Positions 5,999 through 12,498 of a DNA stretch of 18,401 nt are shown here, in pieces (position 1 is the stretch's first letter; each line of letters begins with the position of its first letter). Location: contig DATFPK010000080.1 of the NCBI GenBank assembly GCA_035264885.1, positions 1 through 18,401 on the forward strand. Reading direction: 5' to 3'. The notes beneath the pieces were generated by a model. That model worked only from the letters and a program-made list of their open reading frames with translations. It was not told the DNA's origin and did no database searches. A program made the position numbers and the translations under genes. Source of the stretch: DATFPK01 sp035264885. GTDB taxonomy: Bacteria > Actinomycetota > Thermoleophilia > Solirubrobacterales > 70-9.

Positions 5999-6780
5999 TG
6001 GCTGAGGAAGAGAAGAACGAGACAACTGGGCAGGAGCAGGAGCAGGAGCCTCAGGCTGAGGCTCCCGAGCCCGACCCCACGGACGAATCGGCGGCGGGTC
6101 CTGTTGCCGATGACGCCTCCTCCGCTGACGCGGAGGATCCGCCATCCGCGCCACCCGCGGATGAGGAGTCCGAGGAGGCGGCCTCAGACGAACCAGTGGC
6201 TGAGCAGGGTTCCGCTGGCCCGGCTGCGCCCGGACGCGAGAGCGAGGGCTCGCAGACCGATTCGGAGGTTGAGGCGAGCCCGAGCGAGAGCGAGGACGCA
6301 GCCGGCGGTGATTCTGAGGATGATCCGCTTGCCGATCTGCCCTGGAAGGACAGGGCGAGGCTGCTGCGCTCGCGGGAGCCCGGTGAGGCGCGGCCGCAGC
6401 GGTCGTCCGAGGAACGGGCGACTGAGCGGGCCGAGCAGCGCCGGGCGCTGGCCGAGGCACGGCGGCGCTACCGCCAGTCGGCGCGGGCCAAGCGCCAGCC
6501 GGGCACGGGCACGCCACCGGCGGAGCGCGCCGCAAACGCGCCCAAGGTGCGGCAAGGCGTCGTCGTGTCCGACAAGGCCGACAAGACGATCACGGTGCGG
6601 ATCGACATCGCCCGCCGCCACCGGGTCTACGAGAAGGTCGTCCGGCAATCCCGCACCCTGCATGCGCACGACGAGCGCAACGAGGCCGGCGCCGGCGACG
6701 TCGTCCGGGTGGTCGAGACCCGGCCTCTCTCGAAGCTGAAGCGCTGGCGTCTCCTCGAGGTCGTGGAGAAGGCGAGGTAG
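5998..6780 (+). CDS. rpsQ: 30S ribosomal protein S17 with 181-residue N-terminal extension
   Basis: S17 is a primary 16S 5'-domain binder, normally about 80-110 residues. Here the frame from ATG 5998 (TGATG with rpmC; a GTG at 5995 adds one residue) encodes 260 residues. The S17 core occupies about residues 182-260 (PKVRQGVVVSDKADKTITVR, then ARRHRVYEKVVRQSRTLHAH, GDVVRVVETRPLSKLKRWRL). Residues 1 to about 113 are acidic and rich in Glu, Ala, Pro and Ser. Residues 114-181 switch to an Arg/Glu/Ala-rich, probably helical stretch (RARLLRSREP, AEQRRALAEARRRYRQ). The acidic part contains a DNA repeat shared with rpsE and several perfect hairpins. The open frame is continuous, with no frameshift. 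An internal start closer to the core cannot be excluded, but none has a clear ribosome site. Confidence 0.9.
   Translation: MAEEEKNETTGQEQEQEPQAEAPEPDPTDESAAGPVADDASSADAEDPPSAPPADEESEEAASDEPVAEQGSAGPAAPGRESEGSQTDSEVEASPSESEDAAGGDSEDDPLADLPWKDRARLLRSREPGEARPQRSSEERATERAEQRRALAEARRRYRQSARAKRQPGTGTPPAERAANAPKVRQGVVVSDKADKTITVRIDIARRHRVYEKVVRQSRTLHAHDERNEAGAGDVVRVVETRPLSKLKRWRLLEVVEKAR
6047..6063 (+). repeat. Hairpin inside the rpsQ extension (7-bp stem)
   Basis: AGCCTCA, GGC, TGAGGCT: a perfect 7-bp inverted repeat with a 3-nt loop, inside the acidic S17 extension. It is the first of several hairpins clustered there. Confidence 0.6.
6118..6163 (+). repeat. Two adjacent 8-bp hairpins inside the rpsQ extension
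   Basis: TCCTCCGC/GCGGAGGA with loop TGAC lies at 6118-6137. CATCCGCG/CGCGGATG with loop CCACC lies at 6143-6163. Both stems are perfect 8-bp pairs only 5 nt apart, upstream of the repeat shared with rpsE. They suggest that the extension DNA was built from, or constrained as, palindromic units. Confidence 0.6.
6219..6306 (+). repeat. In-frame palindromic element, copy 1 (in rpsQ)
   Basis: This 88-bp segment aligns without gaps to 10415-10502 in rpsE, with 75 of 88 bases identical. That includes a perfect 31-nt block at the left (6219-6249) and a perfect 19-nt block at the right (6288-6306). CCGGCTGCG at 6220-6228 and CGCAGCCGG at 6297-6305 form 9-bp terminal inverted repeats. An inner stem pairs GGGCTCGC (6246-6253) with GCGAGCCC (6274-6281). 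It encodes residues 74-103 of S17, including PAAPGRESEG and ESEDAAG. Weaker similarity continues to about 6323. The mobility of the element is inference; the repeat and its pairing are directly visible. Confidence 0.85.
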
Positions 6781-6786
6781 GACCAC

Positions 6787-7155
6787 GTGATCCAGCAGGA
6801 GACGAAGCTGCGGGTTGCGGACAACTCGGGCGCCCGGGTAATCCTCTGCATCCGCGTCAAGGGCGGATCCCACCGCCGCTACGCCGGGGTCGGCGACGTG
6901 ATCACCGCCACGGTCAAGCACGCGAGCCCGCAGGGCGGCGTCCGCAAGGGCGAGGTCGTCGAGGCCGTCGTCGTCCGAACTCGCAAGCAGTTCGGCCGCC
7001 GGGACGGCACCTACATCTCGTTCGACGAGAACGCAGCCGTACTGATCGACCCCCAGAACAACCCGCGCGGGACGCGGATCTTCGGACCCGTCGCTCGCGA
7101 GCTGCGCGACCGCAACTTCATGAAGATCGTTTCGCTCGCCCCAGAAGTCCTATGA
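6787..7155 (+). CDS. rplN: 50S ribosomal protein L14
   Basis: L14 lies at the subunit interface, forms a bridge to 16S rRNA and is the target of RsfS. It starts with GTG at 6787, preceded by AGGTAGGA overlapping the rpsQ stop, a good ribosome site. The 122-residue product is canonical: MIQQETKLRVADNSGARVIL, then GDVITATVKHASPQGGVRKG, ENAAVLIDPQNNPRGTRIFG and RDRNFMKIVSLAPEVL. Its stop overlaps the rplX start in an ATGA arrangement. The family core has no extension, in contrast to its neighbour S17. Confidence 0.98.
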   Translation: MIQQETKLRVADNSGARVILCIRVKGGSHRRYAGVGDVITATVKHASPQGGVRKGEVVEAVVVRTRKQFGRRDGTYISFDENAAVLIDPQNNPRGTRIFGPVARELRDRNFMKIVSLAPEVL

Positions 7156-7490
7156 AGAAGATGAAGATCCGGACCGACGACCAGGTGGTCGTGATCAGCG
7201 GCAAGGACGCGGGCAAGACCGGCCGCGTGATCCGCACCGATCCCAAGCGCCAGAAGGTCTACGTCGAGCACCTCAACATCGTCAAGCGCCACCAGCGCCC
7301 GCGCTCGGTCAAGGACACCCAGCGCGGCGGCGAGGCCGGCGGGATCATCGAGAAGGAGGGGCCGATCCACGTCTCCAACGTGATGCTGCTCGACCCCAAG
7401 GACAACAAGCCGACCCGGGTGGGTGTCCGCCGCGGCGCCGACGGCGGCCGCGAACGGTACTCGAAGCGCAGCGACTCCCCGATCGAGTGA
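7152..7490 (+). CDS. rplX: 50S ribosomal protein L24
   Basis: L24 is an assembly initiator on 23S rRNA domain I, near the tunnel exit. ATG 7152 overlaps the rplN stop (ATGA) and gives 112 residues. An ATG at 7161 would shorten it by three and is a possible alternative. The KOW motif is visible at residues 10-26 (DQVVVISGKDAGKTGRV), followed by VYVEHLNIVKRHQRP and GGIIEKEGPIHVSNVMLLDP. The C-terminal region is slightly Arg-rich. TGATG links it to rplE. Confidence 0.97.
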   Translation: MKKMKIRTDDQVVVISGKDAGKTGRVIRTDPKRQKVYVEHLNIVKRHQRPRSVKDTQRGGEAGGIIEKEGPIHVSNVMLLDPKDNKPTRVGVRRGADGGRERYSKRSDSPIE

Positions 7491-8305
7491 TGGAAGCCGG
7501 GACCGCGACACCCGAGAGCACCCAGGCGGCCCCGCCGCCGCGCCTGCGCGAGCGCTACGAGCAGGAGATTTCGCCGGAGCTCACCCGCCGTTTCGGCTAC
7601 TCCTCGCCGATGGCCGTTCCGCGGGTCGAGAAGATCACCCTGAACATGGGGGTCGGCGAGGCGAAGCAGGACTCGAAGATGCTCGACGCCGCCACCGAGC
7701 AGCTCGCGACGATCGCCGGCCAGCGCCCCAGCGTGCGCCGGGCGCGGAAGTCGATCGCGTCCTTCAAGGTCCGCGAGGGCATGCCGGTCGGCGTGTCCGT
7801 GACGCTCCGCCGGGCGCGGATGTGGGAGTTCCTCGATCGCCTGCTCTCGATCGCGATCCCGCGGATTCGCGACTTCCGGGGCCTGAACCCGCGATCTTTC
7901 GACGGGCGCGGCAACTATTCGATGGGAATCCGCGAGCAGCTGATCTTCCCCGAGATCGACTACGACTCGGTCGACCAGGTCCGCGGCCTCGACGTTACGA
8001 TCACGACGAGCGCCGCCACCGACGAGGAGGCGTTCGAGCTGCTTCTCGGGCTCGGCATGCCGTTCGCGGCCGAGGGCCGTCCCGGGAGCGGCGACCCCGA
8101 AGCCGAGGCCGCCGCCGAGGAGGAACGCCGTCGCGAGGAGGCCCGGCAGCGGGCGGAGGCCGAGCAGGCGGCGCTCGAGCAGCTCAAGGAAGAGAACCCC
8201 GAGGCATATGAGAAGCCGGCCGAGCCCGAGGAGGGCGAAGAGGGCGGAGAAACCCCGGCCGAAGCGGACGCGGGAGCAAGCGAGAAAGAAGATGGTGATG
8301 ACTGA
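7490..8305 (+). CDS. rplE: 50S ribosomal protein L5 with acidic C-terminal tail
   Basis: L5 binds 5S rRNA and contacts P-site tRNA in the central protuberance. ATG 7490 (TGATG with rplX) gives 271 residues; most bacterial L5 proteins are about 180. The core lies at about residues 17-190 (PRLRERYEQEI, VEKITLNMGVGEAKQDSKML, ARKSIASFKVREGMPVGVSV, then RDFRGLNPRSFDGRGNYSMG). A short Thr/Pro/Ala leader precedes it. Residues 191-271 form a Glu/Ala-rich tail with a helical charged segment (EEERRREEARQRAEAEQAAL) and a very acidic end (ASEKEDGDD). Alternative GTG 7487 adds one residue. The tail is in frame and uncut. A 42-nt gap separates it from rpsZ. Confidence 0.95.
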   Translation: MEAGTATPESTQAAPPPRLRERYEQEISPELTRRFGYSSPMAVPRVEKITLNMGVGEAKQDSKMLDAATEQLATIAGQRPSVRRARKSIASFKVREGMPVGVSVTLRRARMWEFLDRLLSIAIPRIRDFRGLNPRSFDGRGNYSMGIREQLIFPEIDYDSVDQVRGLDVTITTSAATDEEAFELLLGLGMPFAAEGRPGSGDPEAEAAAEEERRREEARQRAEAEQAALEQLKEENPEAYEKPAEPEEGEEGGETPAEADAGASEKEDGDD

Positions 8306-8347
8306 CTCGAGCGAGCGAAGCCAGAGCATTCGGGCGGCGTTTGACTG

Positions 8348-8533
8348 ATGGCAAAGACGTCGAAACTCGCCGCCCAGCGGCGCAAGCCCAAGTACAGCAC
8401 GAGGCAGCACAACCGCTGCCGGCGCTGCGGCCGCCCCCGTGCCTACTTCCGCAAGTTCGGCCTCTGCCGGATCTGTCTGCGCGAGGCCGCGCACAACGGC
8501 TACGTCCCAGGGATGACCAAGTCGAGCTGGTAG
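8348..8533 (+). CDS. rpsZ: 30S ribosomal protein S14, type Z (zinc ribbon)
   Basis: S14 is a 16S 3'-domain binder in the 30S head. The 61-residue form is the short zinc-binding type, also annotated as rpsN. Two CxxC pairs are visible (CRRC at residues 24-27 and CRIC at 40-43) around the basic GRPRAYFRKFGL loop. It starts MAKTSKLAAQRRKPKYSTRQ and ends HNGYVPGMTKSSW. The 42-nt gap before it carries no strong structure. Zinc-independent S14 paralogues, if any, are outside this window. Confidence 0.97.
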   Translation: MAKTSKLAAQRRKPKYSTRQHNRCRRCGRPRAYFRKFGLCRICLREAAHNGYVPGMTKSSW

Positions 8534-8538
8534 GACCA

Positions 8539-8934
8539 ATGCTGACCGACCCAATCGCCGACTACCTGACCCGGATCCGCAACGCGCTCGGCTCCGGGCA
8601 CGACGAGGTGGAGGTCCCCGCCTCGCGTCTCAAGGTCGAGATGTCCCGGATCCTCAAGGAGCAGGGCTACATCACCGACTACGCCTCCGAGCCCGCCCGG
8701 ATCGGCGAGCTGATTCGGATCCGGCTCAAGTACACGCAGGACCGCCAGCCCGTGATCACCGGCCTCGAGCGGGTATCGCGCCCGGGCCGTCGCCGCTACG
8801 TCGACCACGGGAGCGTCCCCCGGGTGTACGGCGGGACCGGCACGGCGATCGTCAGCACCTCGCGCGGCGTGATGACCGGTCACGAGGCGAACGCCGCCGG
8901 CGTCGGCGGCGAAGTCGTGGCCTACGTCTGGTGA
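8539..8934 (+). CDS. rpsH: 30S ribosomal protein S8
   Basis: S8 is a primary 16S central-domain binder and represses the spc operon in E. coli. ATG 8539 gives 131 residues starting MLTDPIADYLTRIRNALGSG, with a TAGGA ribosome site overlapping the rpsZ stop. The frame is open further upstream, but that part is read-through of rpsZ. Conserved segments are EQGYITDYASE, then YGGTGTAIVSTSRGVMTGHE and the end VGGEVVAYVW. rplF follows after 4 nt. Confidence 0.97.
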   Translation: MLTDPIADYLTRIRNALGSGHDEVEVPASRLKVEMSRILKEQGYITDYASEPARIGELIRIRLKYTQDRQPVITGLERVSRPGRRRYVDHGSVPRVYGGTGTAIVSTSRGVMTGHEANAAGVGGEVVAYVW

Positions 8935-8938
8935 GCGC

Positions 8939-9472
8939 GTGAGCCGCATCGGCAGAAAGCCAATCGACCTCCCCGACGGCGTCACGGTCGAGGTCGCCCC
9001 TGGCCGCGTCGCCGTGAAGGGCCCGAAGGGCGAGCTGACCGAGGACGTCTCGACCGACATGAAGGTCGAGCAGGAGAGCGGCACGCTGACCGTGGAGCGT
9101 CCGACCGACCGGGGGGAGCACCGCGCCCTGCACGGCCTGACCCGGAGCCTGATCGCCAACATGGTCGAGGGAGTCACCGACGGCTACGAGAAACGGCTCG
9201 AGATCCAGGGCGTCGGGTACCGCGCCAACCTCCGCGGCCGGATCCTCGAGCTCGCGCTCGGCTTCTCGCACCCGGTTGCGATCGAGGCTCCCGAGGGCAT
9301 CGACTTCGAGGTACCGCAGCCGACCGAGATCATCGTCCGCGGCATCGACAAGCAGCTCGTCGGGCAGGTTGCAGCCGACATCCGCAAGCGCCGGCCACCC
9401 GAGCCATACAAGGGCAAGGGCATCCGCTACAGGGGCGAGCAGGTCGCCCGCAAGGTCGGTAAGCGCGCATGA
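8939..9472 (+). CDS. rplF: 50S ribosomal protein L6
   Basis: L6 binds 23S rRNA near the sarcin-ricin loop and GTPase centre. GTG 8939 gives 177 residues starting (M)SRIGRKPIDLPDGVTVEVA, the family N-terminus and usual length. The two L6 repeats are visible; the second contains IEAPEGIDFEVPQPTEIIVR, then GQVAADIRKRRPPEPYKGKG and IRYRGEQVARKVGKRA. The stop overlaps rplR (ATGA). Nothing unusual was seen. Confidence 0.97.
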   Translation: MSRIGRKPIDLPDGVTVEVAPGRVAVKGPKGELTEDVSTDMKVEQESGTLTVERPTDRGEHRALHGLTRSLIANMVEGVTDGYEKRLEIQGVGYRANLRGRILELALGFSHPVAIEAPEGIDFEVPQPTEIIVRGIDKQLVGQVAADIRKRRPPEPYKGKGIRYRGEQVARKVGKRA

Positions 9473-9822
9473 CCGTCCTCGCCAAGCCGCACCGCAGGCT
9501 GCGCCGGCGCCGCCGCGTCCGGGCCAAGGTCACCGGGACCGCCGAGCGGCCCCGCCTGTCGGTCTACCGCTCCAACCGCGGCGTCTTCGCTCAGCTGATC
9601 GACGACGGCCGGGGTCACACCCTCGCCGCCGTGAGCTGGACCGAGCCCGAGCTGCGCGACCTGAACCCCGGGGAGCAGGCAAAGCGGGCGGGGGAGCTGC
9701 TCGCCGAACGCGCGTCGGCAGCCGGGATCGAGGCCTGTGTCTTCGACCGCGGCGGCTACCGCTACCACGGCCGCGTGAGGGCCCTCGCCGACGGCGCCCG
9801 CGAGAAGGGACTGCGCTTCTAG
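9469..9822 (+). CDS. rplR: 50S ribosomal protein L18
   Basis: L18 binds 5S rRNA with L5 and L25. ATG 9469 overlaps the rplF stop (ATGA), giving 117 residues, the usual length. The Arg-rich N-terminus (HRRLRRRRRVRAKVTGTAER) is followed by RPRLSVYRSNRGVFAQLIDD and the end CVFDRGGYRYHGRVRALADG, AREKGLRF. The 23-nt gap to rpsE (9823-9845) shows no clear Shine-Dalgarno. Confidence 0.97.
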   Translation: MTVLAKPHRRLRRRRRVRAKVTGTAERPRLSVYRSNRGVFAQLIDDGRGHTLAAVSWTEPELRDLNPGEQAKRAGELLAERASAAGIEACVFDRGGYRYHGRVRALADGAREKGLRF

Positions 9823-9845
9823 TCCGCTACCTTGGACCGTCGCTC

Positions 9846-10541
9846 ATGAAGGGATACGACCTGACAAACGTGGAGACCATCAGCCCCCGCGGGCTGGACC
9901 TCCAGGAGCGCGTGATCGAGATCAACCGCGTCGCCAAGGTGGTCAAGGGCGGTCGTCGCTTCTCGTTCACGGCGCTGGTCGCCGTCGGCGACGAGGACTC
10001 GGTCGTCGGGATCGGCTATGGCAAGGCCCGCGAGGTGCCGCTGGCGATCCAGAAGGGCGTCGAAGACGCCCGCAAGAACCTGATCAGGGTGCCCAAGTAC
10101 GGCCAGACGATCACGCACCGGATCATCGGCCGCTTCGGCGCCGGTCACGTCGTCCTCCGGCCCGCGAGCCCCGGTACCGGCGTGATCGCGGGCGGCGGCG
10201 TCCGCGCGGTGCTCGAGCTCGGCGGCGTCCGCGACGTGCTCACCAAGAGCATCGGTACCCAGAACCCCATCAACCTGGTCAAGGCGACCATGGACGGCCT
10301 CGTCCGCCTTCGCCGGCCCGAGCAGGTGGCCGAGCTCCGCGGCCTGAGCGTCAACGAGGTGCTCGGTCTGCACCTGAAGCCCGTGTCCAATGGCAGCCAT
10401 GAGGAGGGCGGGGACCCGGCTGCGCCCGGACGCGAGAGCGAGGGCCAGCAGGCTGAATCGCCGGTTGGTGCTGGCCCGAACGGGAGCGAGGACGCAGCCG
10501 GCAGTGGTTCTGGTGAGGAGGCGGCCGGCAATGGTGATTAA
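9846..10541 (+). CDS. rpsE: 30S ribosomal protein S5 with acidic C-terminal tail
   Basis: S5 lies at the mRNA entry site and affects translational accuracy. ATG 9846 gives 231 residues; the usual length is about 165-200. The double-stranded RNA-binding-type domain and the C-terminal domain are complete: VAKVVKGGRRFSFTALVAVG, YGKAREVPLAIQKGVEDARK, GAGHVVLRPASPGTGVIAGG and GTQNPINLVKATMDGL. From about residue 179 a Gly/Glu/Ala/Ser tail follows. It includes PAAPGRESEG (191-200) and SEDAAG (214-219), encoded by the DNA repeat shared with rpsQ. The frame is also open upstream, but that overlaps rplR and lacks family residues. The stop lies 11 nt inside rpmD. Confidence 0.96.
   Translation: MKGYDLTNVETISPRGLDLQERVIEINRVAKVVKGGRRFSFTALVAVGDEDSVVGIGYGKAREVPLAIQKGVEDARKNLIRVPKYGQTITHRIIGRFGAGHVVLRPASPGTGVIAGGGVRAVLELGGVRDVLTKSIGTQNPINLVKATMDGLVRLRRPEQVAELRGLSVNEVLGLHLKPVSNGSHEEGGDPAAPGRESEGQQAESPVGAGPNGSEDAAGSGSGEEAAGNGD
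10415..10502 (+). repeat. In-frame palindromic element, copy 2 (in rpsE)
   Basis: This is the partner of 6219-6306, in the same orientation and codon phase. Terminal inverted repeats are CCGGCTGCG (10416-10424) and CGCAGCCGG (10493-10501). The inner stem pairs GGGCCAGC (10442-10449) with GCTGGCCC (10470-10477). Compared with copy 1, two of these eight pairs have changed on both sides (T-A to C-G, and C-G to A-T), so pairing is kept. The 31-nt left block (10415-10445) matches at every third codon position, so the similarity is inherited DNA rather than convergent protein composition. Confidence 0.85.
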
Positions 10542-10698
10542 GCAGGTCCGCAGCCAGAACGGGACGAACCCGAGGCAGCGCGCGACGTTGAAGGCGCTCG
10601 GCCTCGGCCGGATCGGCAAGGCCGTGGAGCGCGACGACACGCCGCAGCTGCGCGGCCAGCTTCGCGTGGTCGATCACCTGGTGGAGGTGGAGGGCTGA
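10531..10698 (+). CDS. rpmD: 50S ribosomal protein L30
   Basis: L30 is a small 23S-binding protein. The ATG at 10531 lies 11 nt inside the end of rpsE and gives 55 residues, normal for the bacterial form: MVIKQVRSQNGTNPRQRATL, KALGLGRIGKAVERDDTPQL, RGQLRVVDHLVEVEG. A GTG one codon later (10534) is an alternative. The frame is open further upstream, but that part lies in the S5 tail and shows no L30 character. TGATG links it to rplO. Confidence 0.95.
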   Translation: MVIKQVRSQNGTNPRQRATLKALGLGRIGKAVERDDTPQLRGQLRVVDHLVEVEG

Positions 10699-11204
10699 TG
10701 GCGGGCTCGCCGCCGCCCGAGGAGATCGGGCTGCACAACCTGAAGCCGAAGCCGGGGTCGCGCCGGCCACGCAAGCGCCTGGGGCGCGGCGAGGGCTCCG
10801 GCCTGGGCAAGACCTCGGGGCGCGGCCACAAGGGCTACGGCGCCCGCGCGGGCGCCAAGCGCAAGGCCGCCTACGAGGGCGGCCAGAACCCGATCCACAT
10901 GCGGATGCGCAAGCTGCGCGGGCCGCACATGCAGAAGTCGATGCCGTTCGAGAACTTCCGGACCCGGACCCAGCCCGTCAACCTCGCCGACCTCGACGAC
11001 CGCTTCGACTCGGGCGCCGAGGTGACGCCGGACTCGCTTCGCGAGAAGGGCCTCGCGAAGCGGTCGGACCCGGTCAAGATCCTGGCCCGCGGCGAGATCT
11101 CCAAGGAGCTGACCGTCCGCGCCCACGGCTTCAGCGCCGCGGCGCGGGAGAAGATCGAAGCCGCCGGCGGAACATGTGAAGTACTGCCCTCGGCGCCCGA
11201 GTAA
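10698..11204 (+). CDS. rplO: 50S ribosomal protein L15
   Basis: L15 is a late-assembly 23S-binding protein. ATG 10698 (TGATG with rpmD) gives 168 residues. The Gly-rich N-terminal arm is typical: IGLHNLKPKPGSRRPRKRLG, RGEGSGLGKTSGRGHKGYGA, RAGAKRKAAYEGGQNPIHMR. The C-terminal domain ends AREKIEAAGGTCEVLPSAPE. A short Pro/Glu leader (SPPPEE) precedes the conserved start. secY begins 3 nt after the stop, the standard spc-operon order. Confidence 0.97.
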   Translation: MAGSPPPEEIGLHNLKPKPGSRRPRKRLGRGEGSGLGKTSGRGHKGYGARAGAKRKAAYEGGQNPIHMRMRKLRGPHMQKSMPFENFRTRTQPVNLADLDDRFDSGAEVTPDSLREKGLAKRSDPVKILARGEISKELTVRAHGFSAAAREKIEAAGGTCEVLPSAPE

Positions 11205-11207
11205 CCG

Positions 11208-12479
11208 ATGCTCAAGACGATCGCCAACGCCTTCAGCGTTCCGGACATCCGCCGGAAGATCGCCTTCACCGCGGCGATCCTGGCCCTCTACCGGCTCGGG
11301 GCCTACATCCCAGCACCGGGGGTCGACGTCGACACCGTCAAGGAGATCGAGCAGAACTTCAAGGGCTCGAACATCCTCGGCTTCCTCAATCTCTTCTCGG
11401 GCGGCAGCCTCGCTCGGCTCTCCCTTTTTGCCCTGGGGATCATGCCCTACATCACGGCCTCGATCATCCTCCAGCTCCTGACCGTCGTAGTCCCGTCGCT
11501 GGAGCGGCTCCAGAAGGAAGGCGAGGTCGGCCAGCAGAAGATCACGCAGTACACGCGGTACCTGACCGTGGTCCTGGCCTTCGCGCAGTCGCTGGGCTAC
11601 GTCTTCCTGTTCCGGTCGTTCCAGAGCCAGGCCGGCACGAGCGTCGTCGGCCAGCTGACCTTCGGCAAGACATTCCTGATCGTCATCTGCCTGACGGCCG
11701 GCTGCACGCTGCTGATGTGGCTGGGCGAGCTGATCACCCAGCGCGGGATCGGGAACGGGATCTCCCTGATGATCTTCGCCTCGATCGCCGCCTCGATCCC
11801 GGTCGGGATCCAGAAGTGGTGGACGAACCCCGACCAGGTCTTCGTGGTGATGATGCCGTTCGTCGCCCTGGCCGTGATCGTCGCGATCGTCTTCGTCCAG
11901 GAGGGCCAGCGGCGGATCCCGGTCCAGTACGCGAAGCGCGTGGTCGGACGGCGGATGACGTCGGGCGGATCGACCTATCTGCCGCTGCGGGTGAACATGG
12001 CCGGCGTCATCCCGGTCATCTTCGCCGCCTCGATCATGGCCTTCCCGCCGACCATCGGGCAGCTGCTGAACACCCCGGCGGCGCTCGACTTCGCCGCGTT
12101 CTTCAGCCCGAACAGCTGGGCCTACGTGGTCGGCGAGGTGTTCTTCATCATCATCTTCACGTACTTCTATACGGCGGTCACCTTCAACCCGGTCGACCAG
12201 GCCGACAACCTGAAGAAGTACGGGGGGTTCATCCCCGGGGTGAGACCCGGCCGGCCGACCGCCGAGTACCTCGACCGTATCCTCTCCCGGCTGACCTTCC
12301 CGGGGGCCCTCTACCTGGGTGCCGTGGCGGCGCTGCCGACGATCCTGATCAACCAGACGTCGGCCAACTTCTACTTCGGCGGCACCTCGATCCTGATCGT
12401 GATCGGCGTCGCGCTCGACACGGTGAAGCAGCTCGAGGCCCAGCTGATGATGCGCAACTACGAAGGCTTCCTGAAGTAG
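11208..12479 (+). CDS. secY: Protein translocase channel subunit SecY
   Basis: SecY forms the protein-conducting channel of the Sec translocon in the cytoplasmic membrane. The 423-residue protein has the expected ten hydrophobic segments, for example near residues 18-35, 68-95, 119-136, 154-176, 184-202, 212-232, 263-288, 307-326, 366-381 and 390-405. The plug region (FKGSNILGFLNLFSGGSL) and cytoplasmic loops with conserved arginines (IPVQYAKRVVGRRM, then KKYGGFIPGVRPGRPTAEYL) are present. The end, EAQLMMRNYEGFLK, is the family C-terminus. ATG 11208 follows rplO by 3 nt. It is probably co-transcribed with adk and map. Confidence 0.98.
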   Translation: MLKTIANAFSVPDIRRKIAFTAAILALYRLGAYIPAPGVDVDTVKEIEQNFKGSNILGFLNLFSGGSLARLSLFALGIMPYITASIILQLLTVVVPSLERLQKEGEVGQQKITQYTRYLTVVLAFAQSLGYVFLFRSFQSQAGTSVVGQLTFGKTFLIVICLTAGCTLLMWLGELITQRGIGNGISLMIFASIAASIPVGIQKWWTNPDQVFVVMMPFVALAVIVAIVFVQEGQRRIPVQYAKRVVGRRMTSGGSTYLPLRVNMAGVIPVIFAASIMAFPPTIGQLLNTPAALDFAAFFSPNSWAYVVGEVFFIIIFTYFYTAVTFNPVDQADNLKKYGGFIPGVRPGRPTAEYLDRILSRLTFPGALYLGAVAALPTILINQTSANFYFGGTSILIVIGVALDTVKQLEAQLMMRNYEGFLK

Positions 12480-12498
12480 CGCCGGCCGCAGCGCGCCG

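Noticed and set aside
6104..6739. An alternative-frame plus-strand open frame inside rpsQ
   Set aside because: It is Arg/Pro-rich with no family signal. The S17 core is in the other frame and is intact to the stop.
7259..8554. A 431-codon minus-strand open frame opposite rplX, rplE and rpsZ
   Set aside because: It spans three real genes on the other strand and shows no recognisable family.
9276..9845. In-frame upstream extension of rpsE through rplF and rplR
   Set aside because: It is read-through open frame caused by high GC. The S5 family begins near MKGYDLTNVE at 9846.
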